A DNA stretch of 64,000 bases from a bacterium HR17 (lineage in GTDB: Bacteria > Armatimonadota > Fervidibacteria > Fervidibacterales > Fervidibacteraceae): assembly GCA_002898575.1 (NCBI GenBank), contig BEHT01000005.1, positions 1 to 64,000 of the forward strand, given 5' to 3'. A program made the position numbers and the translations under genes. This document shows positions 43,640 through 50,850 of the stretch, piece by piece (the stretch's first letter is position 1; every line of letters starts with the position of its first letter). The notes beneath the pieces were generated by a model. The model was not told the DNA's origin. It did no database searches and saw only the letters and a list, made by a program, of their open reading frames with translations.

Positions 43640-44629
43640 TTATGAAGACAGGACCGACGCTTTGTCCAAGCGGGCGCGTTCGTAGTCAATGACGCGGCGC
43701 AGGATTTCGTCCAGCGAGACAGACGGTGCGAATCCGATCGCTTGGCACAGTTTGGAAATATCGGGCACGCGGTAGCGGATGTCTTCAAAGTCGGGTCCGT
43801 AGGCTTGGTCGTAGGGCACATAGACGATTTCTGAGGGGCTTCCAGTCATTTCCTTGACCTTTCGCGCCAGTTCCTCTATGGTGATGGGCTCATCGTTGCC
43901 GACATTAAAAACCTCGCCTTCCAGCCCCGGCGTCTCCATTAGCCCGATGAGGGCTCGCACCGTGTCGCCGACATAGCAGAAACTGCGCACTTGCTTGCCG
44001 TCACCGTAAACGGTGATGGGATCGCCCTTGAGGGCTTGCCGAACAAAGCGCGGAATGACCATACCGTAGGCAGGGCTCTGACGAGGACCAACCGTGTTGA
44101 ACAACCGCGCGATCACAACCGGCAGCCCTTTCTGGCGCCAATACGCCCGCGCTAAGTATTCGTCCAACGCCTTGGAACACGCATAGCCCCATCGGAGAGC
44201 AACGCCCAGCGTGATGTCGTCGGTTTCACTGAATTTCGTGCCGTTGTGCGTGTCCTTGCCGTAAACCTCCGAGGTAGACGCCACGAGCACCTTGCAGCCC
44301 AACCGCAGCGCCCAGCGGAGGACTGTCTCCGTGCCCCGCACATTCGTTTCCAATGTGTGTAACGGGTCATCCACGACCAATTTAACGCCGACCGCTGCCG
44401 CCAAGTGGTAAACCTTGCGGCACCGCTTCATCGCTTCGGCTAAGACCGGCTCATCCAACACACTTCCTTCCACGAAATGGAAGCGCGGGTTGTCAAATAG
44501 GTGCCAGATGTTTTGCAAATTGCCCGTGGACAAATTGTCCAACACCCACACTTCCTCATCGCGTTCCAGCAAGGCTTCCACCAAGTGCGAGCCGATAAAA
44601 CCGGCACCGCCGGTCACCAAAACTGACAT
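43640..44629 (-). CDS. NAD-dependent sugar-nucleotide epimerase/dehydratase (extended SDR)
   Basis: The 329 residues start with the NAD-binding MSVLVTGGAGFIGSHLVEAL. The catalytic set is Ser/Thr in LVASTSEVYGKD and Tyr-Lys in YACSKALDEYLAR; ARLFNTVGPRQSPAYGMVIP and GDGKQVRSFCYVGDTVRALI are substrate-binding stretches typical of UDP-glucose 4-epimerases and UDP-glucuronate decarboxylases. The exact reaction is not resolved by sight. The ATG has AAGGAGGGA upstream. It probably provides a UDP-sugar for the surface polysaccharide made by the genes at 45-64 kb. Confidence 0.9.
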   Translation of the reverse strand: MSVLVTGGAGFIGSHLVEALLERDEEVWVLDNLSTGNLQNIWHLFDNPRFHFVEGSVLDEPVLAEAMKRCRKVYHLAAAVGVKLVVDDPLHTLETNVRGTETVLRWALRLGCKVLVASTSEVYGKDTHNGTKFSETDDITLGVALRWGYACSKALDEYLARAYWRQKGLPVVIARLFNTVGPRQSPAYGMVIPRFVRQALKGDPITVYGDGKQVRSFCYVGDTVRALIGLMETPGLEGEVFNVGNDEPITIEELARKVKEMTGSPSEIVYVPYDQAYGPDFEDIRYRVPDISKLCQAIGFAPSVSLDEILRRVIDYERARLDKASVLSS

Positions 44630-44713
44630 ACCTCCGTCCCTCCTTTAAGGAGTGTTTATCGTTTGAGACCACCAAATCCGTATCCTCGCCCCTTGGGTGG
44701 ACGACAATAAATC

Positions 44714-44778
44714 GGTAGCGTCCCCCCTCGTAGGCGACGATCGTTAAACGACCGTCGGGGACAAGCCCCGAGGCTACC
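44714..44778. repeat. Family-2 palindromic repeat
   Basis: GGTAGCGTC at the left pairs with the AGGCTACC end. Between them are an ATCGTTAAACGAC hairpin and a CGGGGACAAGCCCCG hairpin. A half unit (GTAGCGTCGTTCCTTG...) follows to about 44840. Together with the next entries it fills the gap between the epimerase and the WecA-like gene; no gene is seen there. Confidence 0.7.
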
Positions 44779-44831
44779 GAAATGACCTTCAACCGTAGCG
44801 TCGTTCCTTGCAGGTGACGATAGTCAAACGA

Positions 44832-44920
44832 CCCTCCGAATGTTTGGCGGCTCAGGAGAGCCGCCCTCCGAGAGTCATCCCGTTTTTCGTTCGGCGGGCG
44901 TATCTCCCGATGCGCCGATT
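44832..44920. repeat. Family-1 palindromic repeat (D), partly decayed
   Basis: GGCGGCTCAGGAGAGCCGCC with CCCTCCGA on each side, then a second, damaged copy with GCGTATCTCCCGATGCGCC. No MITE ends are visible. Confidence 0.6.
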
Positions 44921-44935
44921 GATTAAAACCTAATG

Positions 44936-45001
44936 GTAGCGTCGGGGTTTATCCCCGACGGTCGTTTGAAACGGCCGTCGCCCATAAAGGACGACGCTAC
45001 C
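44936..45001. repeat. Family-2 palindromic repeat
   Basis: GGTAGCGTCGGGG...CGACGCTACC outer pair, a CGGGGTTTATCCCCG hairpin, a CGTTTGAAACG hairpin and a GTCGCCC...GGACGAC pair. About 66 bp. Confidence 0.75.
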
Positions 45002-45025
45002 GAGAGCTACCTTGTTGTTTGCCGT

Positions 45026-45162
45026 TCGGAGGGCGCGTCTCCTGACGCACCGATATTTGGCGGCTCAAGAGAGCCGCCCTCCGAGAGTCACCTTGTTTGT
45101 CGCTCGGAGGGCGCATCTCCCGATGCGCCGATGTTTGGTGGCTCAAGAGAGCCGCCCTCCGA
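45026..45162. repeat. Family-1 palindromic repeats (E), two tandem modules
   Basis: Two modules of the form TCGGAGGGCGCGTCTCC...GCACCGATATTTGGCGGCTC...GAGCCGCCCTCCGA, separated by GAGTCACCTTGTTTGTCG. Arms differ between modules in paired positions (GCGCGTC with GACGCAC, a G-T wobble; GCGCATC with GATGCGC). Confidence 0.8.
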
Positions 45163-45215
45163 ACGAACCCAATGATTTGCACATTTTGCGATGGTGGTTT
45201 TTTTCGACCTCAATA

Positions 45216-45363
45216 CGGTAGCGTCGCCCCTTGTGAGCGACGGTCGGTCGCATCCGTCGGTGGACAAAACCCGACGCTACTGCAATGGCTCCCCAATCTG
45301 CAGCGCGCCCCTCGGGGGTGACGGCACTTTGAACGACCGTCGGGGACAAGCCCCGACGCTACC
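45216..45363. repeat. Family-2 palindromic repeats, two copies
   Basis: One copy from CGGTAGCGTCGCCCC to CCGACGCTACTG, then a second from GCGCCCCTCGGGGG to GGGACAAGCCCCGACGCTACC. Both keep an internal hairpin. The rest of the gap to 45402 holds nothing I recognise. Confidence 0.7.
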
Positions 45364-45402
45364 GAATAGTGGCAATGGTGGTCATCCTATTCTTCGCCGT
45401 CT

Positions 45403-46410
45403 TTACGGCACCACGCGCCACAATGCGGCAAATAGGACGAGAGCGATCAACAGGGCAATGAATAAAGTTATCGCCACTGCTAAGGGAGGTGCCAAAGCGA
45501 CAACCAACCCGCAAAGGCAAAACGCCGTTTGCAAACTGTAAAGGGCGAAGTTCGCCCGCCATTCGGACCGACCGAACCGCACGGCTAACCGGTGGCTGAG
45601 ATGGTTACGGTCACCTTTCATCAATGGCAGCCCGTGCGTGAGCCGCCAGAGGACGACGAAAGCCATATCCGCCCAAAAACTGCCGACCATCAACGCAGGG
45701 GCGAACAGGCGAGCGGCAATATGGGGATACTCCCCATGCGTCGCTGTAACTCCGAGAACCGCCAGCAAGTAGCCCAACAAGAGGCTACCCGTGTCGCCCA
45801 TGAAGACGGTCGCAGGGGGTTTGTTGAACAGCCAGAAACCGAAACTGCCGGCGGCGAGGATGAGCCCAGCGCCCGTTACCAAAGGGTTAGCGGTCAGAAA
45901 GCCTAAAAGGGCAAACCCAAGGGCGGCGAGGGTGACCAACCCGCTGGCGACCCCATCCATGTTGTCCATCATGTTCACAGCGTTCATCAAAGCCACCGCA
46001 CAAAATGCGGTCAAGGGCACCGAAATCCCGTCGGAAAATCCTGCCAAGCGGACGACTCCAAGGGCTGTAGCCACCCCAAGAATGAACTGCGCAAGCAACT
46101 TCAAACGAGCGGAGCAATCCCGCAAATCATCAACCAGTCCAAGCAACAACGCCCCAAGGGCGAAGGGCATCGCCCGCAGCCAAAGGGCACTGCCGTTCAG
46201 CAACGCCCACAACAGCAACGCGCTCAGGGTCCCTGCGGCGATACCCAAGCCGCCGCCGAGAGCGATGGTGCGAGGGTGCGGGTTAAACTTCGGCTCCCAA
46301 CGGTCGGATCGGGGGCGATAGATCCACCCCATGCCCACTGCCCATCGGCGCAGTTGGGCTACCGCGACAATCGTCGCCACCAACGCAATCAGCCCGACAT
46401 AACCGACCAT
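45403..46410 (-). CDS. Polyprenyl-phosphate sugar-1-phosphate transferase, WecA/TagO (MraY family)
   Basis: An integral membrane enzyme that moves a sugar 1-phosphate from a UDP-sugar to undecaprenyl phosphate, the first step of many surface polymers. About ten membrane helices are visible. Family motifs are GLVDDLRDCSARLKLLAQ, AVNMMDNMDGVASG with the Asp residues that bind Mg2+, and ATVFMGDTGSLLLGYLLA. A basic cytoplasmic loop has RSDRWEPKFNPHPRTIALGG. From ATG 46410 it has 335 residues. It is the likely initiating transferase for the polysaccharide locus 4 kb away, and lies between two repeat arrays. Confidence 0.9.
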   Translation of the reverse strand: MVGYVGLIALVATIVAVAQLRRWAVGMGWIYRPRSDRWEPKFNPHPRTIALGGGLGIAAGTLSALLLWALLNGSALWLRAMPFALGALLLGLVDDLRDCSARLKLLAQFILGVATALGVVRLAGFSDGISVPLTAFCAVALMNAVNMMDNMDGVASGLVTLAALGFALLGFLTANPLVTGAGLILAAGSFGFWLFNKPPATVFMGDTGSLLLGYLLAVLGVTATHGEYPHIAARLFAPALMVGSFWADMAFVVLWRLTHGLPLMKGDRNHLSHRLAVRFGRSEWRANFALYSLQTAFCLCGLVVALAPPLAVAITLFIALLIALVLFAALWRVVP

Positions 46411-46663
46411 GTTCCATCCCTCACAGTCTCTTGACCGCCTAAAACTAAACATGGCTTAAGAATTGGTAAAAAGTGGCGGCATGGTGTGAAGTAATTTTTT
46501 GTCCACGGTTGTGTGGGACTTCTATGACGGATGTCACTTTAAGCGACCGAAGGCAAATAAAATCTCAACGAGGCGTGCGGTGACAGGATCTGCCTTACCG
46601 CAGGATCACAGCACACATCCTTGCTCAACCTTTGAACAACATCGCCTAAAGAAAATCCTTAAA
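46411..46663. other. Gap upstream of the WecA-like gene, nothing recognised
   Basis: This AT-richer stretch has no supported gene, clear promoter or RNA motif on either strand. Confidence 0.5.
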
Positions 46664-46864
46664 TCGGAGGGCGCGTCTCCCGACGCGCCGATGTTCGGCG
46701 GCTCAGGAGAGCCGCCCTCCGAAGAGTTTGTCGTTCGGAGGGCGCGTCGCCCGACGCGCCGATGTTCGGCGGCTCAAGAGAGCCACCCTCCGAAAGTTTG
46801 CTGTTCGGAGGGTGCGTCTCCCGACGCACCGTTTTTTCGGCGGCTCAGAAGAGCCGCCCTCCGA
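46664..46864. repeat. Family-1 palindromic repeats (F), three tandem modules
   Basis: Three modules in a row, each TCGGAGGG - hairpin 1 - spacer - hairpin 2 - CCCTCCGA. Hairpin 1 arms are GCGCGTC/GACGCGC twice, then GTGCGTC/GACGCAC. Hairpin 2 is CGGCTC...GAGCCG (one arm has GAGCCACC). No MITE ends remain. It lies between the WecA-like gene and a lipoprotein gene on the other strand. Confidence 0.85.
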
Positions 46865-47182
46865 ACGCCCCCCCCAAATGCATGCACCAAAAGGGGGGAT
46901 CACAAAGTCATCCAAAGTCCTAAAAGTTTCCCCCCTCTTTGCCGATCACGATAACAGCACGCCACGACCCAACTGGTAAGTCTTGGGTCTTGGTGTTTGG
47001 CTTATGTTTACTTAACAAGGAAAGTAAAGGCGGTCGGGGCTTCCGACCGACCTGAGCTGCAAAAACCCAAAAGGAGGGATCAGCTGATGCGTCGGCTCAA
47101 AGTTTGCCGTATCGTTCATTGTCGCACCCACCAAAGCCTAGGGCGTGAAGCCCAGGGAAAAAATCAAAAGGAGGTGTCGTCT
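46865..47182 (+). other. Leader region of the small lipoprotein: hairpins and an extra ribosome site
   Basis: CGGTCGG (47031-47037) pairs with CCGACCG (47043-47049). Downstream, AAAAGGAGGG stands before an ATG at 47087 that is in frame with the lipoprotein gene; then CCTAGGGC-GTGAA-GCCCAGG forms a second hairpin, followed by AAAAAATCAAAAGGAGG and the true start at 47183. Two hairpin-A-run-ribosome-site units in a row suggest a regulated leader, but I match no known riboswitch. Confidence 0.4.
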
Positions 47183-47653
47183 ATGTTGCGCCTTGCAGGT
47201 TTTGGCGTCATCGCCACCTTAACGCTGCTGACCGCCTTCGGCTGCGGCGGGCATAGTGGCACAATGCCGTCCGTGTCAGACAACCAAACCTTTGCCTTTC
47301 CTCCTCGTGGGGGGCAGCCTCCGAGCGCACCTCAATTAATTCGCCCGAATGAGGTAAAGATTGCCTACATACGAGACGGGAAAATTCGCTTTGTCGTAAG
47401 GGCAACAGACCCCGAAGGTGACCGCTTGAAATACCGTATTGTTCTCAAGCAAAATGGAAATGTCATTGCTACCTTTGACCAAACTGTAGACCCAACAGGA
47501 TGGAGCAAACCTGACTACGGCAGCGGTGAATATGCCATTTTGGCAGTTCCTATCCCTGCAGGAAGTTATGAATGGAACGCCCAAGCCTTTGACGGTTCTA
47601 CATGGGGGGCGTTCCATAATACAGACGCAACCTTTATTTACGCTCCGAAGTAG
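47183..47653 (+). CDS. Small lipoprotein with Ig/fibronectin-like fold
   Basis: From ATG 47183 (AAAAGGAGGTG upstream) it has 156 residues. The signal peptide ends in a lipobox (LLTAFGCGG). After a short Pro-rich linker come beta strands of a cadherin- or fibronectin-like unit: APQLIRPNEVKIAYIRDGKI, VVRATDPEGDRLKYRIVL and VPIPAGSYEWNAQAFDGSTW. The ATDPEGDRLKY stretch is typical of Ig-like domains that bind calcium or polymers. Base use here is richer in A+T than the neighbours, as in the next gene, which hints at a different origin or age. It is convergent with a PEP-CTERM gene across a strong terminator. Confidence 0.78.
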   Translation: MLRLAGFGVIATLTLLTAFGCGGHSGTMPSVSDNQTFAFPPRGGQPPSAPQLIRPNEVKIAYIRDGKIRFVVRATDPEGDRLKYRIVLKQNGNVIATFDQTVDPTGWSKPDYGSGEYAILAVPIPAGSYEWNAQAFDGSTWGAFHNTDATFIYAPK

Positions 47654-47657
47654 TGAA

Positions 47658-47696
47658 ATGAGAGGGGCGGTCCTTTTAAGGATTCGCCCCTCTCAT
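47658..47696. terminator. Bidirectional terminator between convergent genes
   Basis: ATGAGAGGGGCG (47658-47669) pairs with CGCCCCTCTCAT (47685-47696): a perfect 12-bp stem, with a TCC/GGA inner pair. It separates the lipoprotein and the PEP-CTERM gene. Confidence 0.7.
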
Positions 47697-47710
47697 GCTC
47701 AATTTACCCA

Positions 47711-48451
47711 TCACTTTTTGCTTCGGCGTTGCCATACTAATATTCCCGCTAAGCTCGTGGCTAACAACATAAACATACCTGGCTCAGGTGAGGGAACTGG
47801 AACAGGTTCACCATAAGTTACGCCTCCCAAAGTTACCATACCCCACCAACTAGCACTATCTTGGGCTTTAGCTTCTCCATACGTTGGAGCGCGGGGGTCT
47901 ATTATGTAAAGCACCAAAGATTCCCTACCTAGCGAGATAGTGATCCCAGAGAGTGTGTATGAAACACTGTTTGGATCTGGAAAGAATGCATTGTAGTTTC
48001 CAAGATTACCCTGAGGCGTACCGCCAGGCTCAGTTTCTACTGATAGATTACCAAAATTCGTTGAATTATGCCCCGACCATAGGGGAGGGTTGTTTGCGTC
48101 TAAGTCTCCTGCCTTAATACCAATTTCGTCATTGTTTCCCTGAGCGCCGCCGTACTTCACATTAAAGGCTCGTATCCCACTTGACCCTGCAGTGTTCTCC
48201 AGTTGATACATGTAAACGAAAGAACCCGGATAGCCCCAAACCCCAACGGAATCGTATAAGACTATCCAGTCAACAGTAATGTAGTCAGTTGTGTTTAAAG
48301 GGTTCACCAGTTTGGACTGACCAGCTCTCATCTCTCCAGGCGCCCATGGACCACTTAAAGAGGGCAACGGCAAGGCGAACAACCTTACACTCATCGCTGC
48401 CAACAACCCTGCAATGGCGGTCGTCACCAACAAACTCTTGAATGCCCGCAT
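47711..48451 (-). CDS. PEP-CTERM sorting-domain protein
   Basis: The 246 residues start with a signal peptide (SLLVTTAIAGLLAAMSVRLF) and end in a PEP-CTERM tail: PEPG, the helix MFMLLATSLAGILVW, and a basic QRRSKK end. Such tails direct handling by an exosortase, which is encoded at 53779-55314. The middle is beta-rich with many Asn, Ser, Gly and Tyr, as in secreted surface proteins (YITVDWIVLYDSVGVWGYPG, NNPPLWSGHNSTNFG). Base use is more A+T-rich than the locus average. AAAGGAGG precedes the ATG. Ligand or structure is unknown. Confidence 0.9.
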   Translation of the reverse strand: MRAFKSLLVTTAIAGLLAAMSVRLFALPLPSLSGPWAPGEMRAGQSKLVNPLNTTDYITVDWIVLYDSVGVWGYPGSFVYMYQLENTAGSSGIRAFNVKYGGAQGNNDEIGIKAGDLDANNPPLWSGHNSTNFGNLSVETEPGGTPQGNLGNYNAFFPDPNSVSYTLSGITISLGRESLVLYIIDPRAPTYGEAKAQDSASWWGMVTLGGVTYGEPVPVPSPEPGMFMLLATSLAGILVWQRRSKK

Positions 48452-48523
48452 CTTCCTTCGTCCTCCTTTCAGTGCGTCGGGCTGATTTTCGCCCTCAGCA
48501 TATAATTACGACTTGGACGATAA

Positions 48524-48554
48524 ATTATAACCACCAACGGCAGCGGGGAGTCAA
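48524..48554 (-). promoter_or_regulatory. Probable promoter of the first PEP-CTERM gene
   Basis: On the minus strand, TTGACT (48549-48554) and TATAAT (48524-48529) with a 19-base spacer. The -35 touches the edge of repeat array G. Confidence 0.5.
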
Positions 48555-48726
48555 TCGGCGCGTCAGGAGATGCGCCCTCCGAACGACAAACTCTCGGAGG
48601 GCGGCTCTCCTGAGCCGCCGAAGAAAGAGCGGCGCATCAGGAGATGCGCCCTCCGAGCGACAAACTTTCGGAGGGCGGCTCTCCTGAGCCGCCGAACATC
48701 GGCGCATCGGGAGATGCGCCCTCCGA
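48555..48726. repeat. Family-1 palindromic repeats (G), tandem modules
   Basis: About two and a half modules in the opposite orientation to array F (GGCGCGTCAGGAGATGCGCCCTCCGA, then CTCGGAGGGCGGCTCTCCTGAGCCGCCGAA). A degenerate tail runs to about 48786. Confidence 0.8.
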
Positions 48727-48828
48727 AGGGCGAACAACCGGAGCCGAGCAAACGGCTGCGGCTCACCAGAAGGTTCGCCCTCCGAAGCGCAATTTATCCA
48801 TTCCCCCACCTATCGCTATTACCTTTGT

Positions 48829-49050
48829 CGCGTCGGGGTTTATCCCCGATGGTCGTTGATGGTCGTTTAACGACCGTCGCCCGCAAGGGACGACATTACG
48901 GATTTGGAGGTCATTGCGGTAGCGTCGGGGCTTGTCCCCGACGGTCATTAAACGACCGTCGCCCACAAGGGGCGACGCTACCGATTCATCATCGCCCGCA
49001 AGGGGCAACAATACGGAGTTTGTTACCGCCCACACAAGAGGCGACGGTTG
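48829..49050. repeat. Family-2 palindromic repeats, about three copies
   Basis: The best copy, 48917-48983, runs from CGGTAGCGTCGGGG to GGCGACGCTACCG and keeps all three internal hairpins (CGGGGCTTGTCCCCG; GGTCATTAAACGACC; CGCCCACAAGGGGCG). The flanking copies are partly decayed. No gene is seen in 48452-49059. Confidence 0.75.
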
Positions 49051-49059
49051 ATACCGGCG

Positions 49060-49800
49060 TCAAGCGGACATTTTTCGTCTCACCCAATTTCGTCTCACCA
49101 AAGCAGCCAATGTGCCGACAACGACCAACAAACCGGCAGCCGGTTCAGGGGTGTGCCAGACAGCATCGTGGGAGAAGGGGGCGAACCGATATTTGAACCG
49201 ACCACTGTTCTTCCCCTGCACATGGTTGTAAGCGTCAAAATGGACACCGCTGGGAAACCCTGAGATGGTGATCAAATATGCGTTAATTTGCCCCCGTTGG
49301 GGAAAGTTCGTCGGGAACTGGTTGGTAAAGTCGCCGATGGGTGAATCGGTAAGGGTGAAGTTGCCCAAGTTCCACTCGTAGAACCGAACATTTGGACCGT
49401 AGGCGTCATGCTTGGGTAAGGGGCTACCATCGCCCAACAACGGCAGAGCCCCAGGAGGCGATGGGAAATTGTCGGTCAGTGTCGGCGACGGAGGGAATGA
49501 AGGATCGCCGGGAGAGGGGAGAAGCCCTGGCGTCGCCGTTGACGGTTCGATGGTAATAGTGCCTGTTTCATCTGCTTTCACCGCCGCTGCCAACCGCACG
49601 TCGTGGATCGTCCCATATCGTCCGACATTGCCGATGACCCAGAGTTTCAACTCCCCGCCGGTCACGATACGCCAACTCTCTGTTGCTGGGTCGTAGGTAG
49701 CGCCCTCAATGTAAAGTTGCAGCGTTGGAATAGCGTGCAGGGGCATTGCGCTTAACAACGCAAGCAGAGCGATAAATGCAGCCCGCAGCCTAGCCGCCAT
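49060..49800 (-). CDS. PEP-CTERM sorting-domain protein
   Basis: From ATG 49800 (AGAGGT upstream) it has 246 residues. The signal peptide is ARLRAAFIALLALLSAMPLHA. The C-terminus has the sorting tail: PEPA, the helix GLLVVVGTLAALV, and a basic RRNWVRRKMSA end. The body is beta-rich (GGELKLWVIGNVGRYGTIHD, NLGNFTLTDSPIGDFTNQFP) with a Pro-rich middle. It should be exported, processed by the local exosortase, and released or linked to the polysaccharide surface. It shares no obvious sequence with the other PEP-CTERM protein outside the tail. Confidence 0.88.
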   Translation of the reverse strand: MAARLRAAFIALLALLSAMPLHAIPTLQLYIEGATYDPATESWRIVTGGELKLWVIGNVGRYGTIHDVRLAAAVKADETGTITIEPSTATPGLLPSPGDPSFPPSPTLTDNFPSPPGALPLLGDGSPLPKHDAYGPNVRFYEWNLGNFTLTDSPIGDFTNQFPTNFPQRGQINAYLITISGFPSGVHFDAYNHVQGKNSGRFKYRFAPFSHDAVWHTPEPAAGLLVVVGTLAALVRRNWVRRKMSA

Positions 49801-49852
49801 CTGACTCACCTCTAAAGGTTAGGCACCACAACGATGTGCCCAGATGTTTACT

Positions 49853-50102
49853 GCCGATGTTCGGCGGCTCAGGAGAGCCGCCCTCCGAGGGTGTTGGAGG
49901 GCGCGTTTCCCAATGCGCCGATGTTTGGCGGCTCAGAGAGCCGCCCTCCGAGGGTGTCGGAGGGCGCGTTTCCCAATGCGCCGATGTTCGGCGGCTCGGA
50001 GAGCCGCCCTCCGAGAGTGTTGGAGGGCGCGTCTCCCGACGCGCCGATGTTCGGCGGCTCAGGAGAGCCGCCCTCCGACCAAACCCCATTATTCAACACA
50101 GC
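49853..50102. repeat. Family-1 palindromic repeats (H), about three modules and one MITE-type end
   Basis: Tandem modules with joining TGTTGGAGGGCGCGTTTCC and TGTCGGAGGGCGCGTTTCC. Hairpin-1 arms GCGCGTT/AATGCGC (one G-T wobble) beside GCGCGTC/GACGCGC. The right end has CCCCATTATTCAACACAGC, the MITE right end; the left end is missing. 50103-50207 holds nothing recognised. Confidence 0.85.
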
Positions 50103-50207
50103 GAATGTATACAATACTCAGGTTGAACTTACGACAACGCAAAGCATTTGATAACCTTGCCCCTCGGCAGGGTGGCGCTTGACCTTTCCGCGCGGTGGTG
50201 GTGTGGC

Positions 50208-50735
50208 TTACCTTAAGGGCTCTAACAGATGGCGGAGGCGTTCTAAGATGCGGCAGAGCCGTTTGTGGACAGCGGGCTGGCTGATGCCCAATTCACGCGC
50301 CAGTTCGCGCTCAGTGGCGCCGTCCCAAAACTTGCGTTCAATGAGGTAGCGCTCTTCTTCAGACAGGCGCGAGAGGGCTTGGCGAATCACAAGGGCTACC
50401 CAAACTGTGTCACTTTCGTCTTCAGCGCCGATTGCCGCATAGTATTCCCAACTCTCAAGGTCGCTCTCACCGTCACCATCTTCACTACTGTCGCCGTTGG
50501 GTGTGACCCAACGGACGCCGTAGTTCCATTCGTCTCGGTAGCGGCGCATGAGGGCTGCCATGATGAAGCGGCGCAGTTCCGCTTCATCGCGAATGCCCTT
50601 GCTCAACCCCTCCCACAGCGCCGCCCAGGCGGTGGCAAGCAGTTCTTCCTGCCAATCGTCGGGCGACCAGTGCGGGGGCGTTCGCCACCGCTTCGCCCAA
50701 GCGAGGCATTGAGTTAAGAGATTGATGGTTTGCAT
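50208..50735 (-). CDS. RNA polymerase sigma factor, ECF-like
   Basis: The 175-residue protein has a region-2-like part with WSPDDWQEELLATAWAALWEG and LRRFIMAALMRRYRDEWNYG, an acidic linker (NGDSSEDGDGESDLESWEYY), and a region-4 helix-turn-helix (LSEEERYLIERKFWDGATERELARELGISQ). No ribosome site precedes ATG 50735 or the TTG at 50750, so the start is uncertain. It lies downstream of the exopolysaccharide/exosortase genes on the same strand and may control them or the PEP-CTERM genes. No anti-sigma gene is seen. Confidence 0.83.
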   Translation of the reverse strand: MQTINLLTQCLAWAKRWRTPPHWSPDDWQEELLATAWAALWEGLSKGIRDEAELRRFIMAALMRRYRDEWNYGVRWVTPNGDSSEDGDGESDLESWEYYAAIGAEDESDTVWVALVIRQALSRLSEEERYLIERKFWDGATERELARELGISQPAVHKRLCRILERLRHLLEPLR

Positions 50736-50754
50736 AGTGGTTTGGGGCAATTAG

Positions 50755-50850
50755 TTGCGCTGCGGTCGTGCGGCTATGTCGCCGTCGGGCAAGAGCCCGA
50801 CCCTCCAAGTGCCGTCATCTTACGGTCGGGTGGGTGCCCGCCCTTCCGAA
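50755..50850. repeat. Third kind of palindromic repeat at the 3' end of the glycosyltransferase-TPR gene
   Basis: GTCGGGC-AAGA-GCCCGAC followed after ~30 bases by CGGTCGGGTGGGTGCCCGCCC and TTCCGAAGG. The second half is translated as the last residues (SEGRAPTRP) of the gene that ends at 50820. Confidence 0.5.

Noticed and set aside
44933-45175. ORFs reading through the palindromic arrays, rich in 'SEGASPDAP' and 'ESRPP' (also at 46499-46954, 48570-49196 and 49836-50126)
   Set aside because: The frames are by-products of the repeat modules; they appear in several frames and both strands and lack ribosome sites.
46981-47182. c-di-GMP (GEMM) or other known riboswitch before the lipoprotein
   Set aside because: The GEMM core words (GGCAAACC, ACGCAAAGCC) and tetraloop-receptor layout are not present; only simple hairpins can be seen.
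48555-48726. Possible CRISPR array
   Set aside because: The repeated units are themselves long palindromes of varying length, directly abutting or with near-identical linkers; there are no unique spacers and no cas genes.
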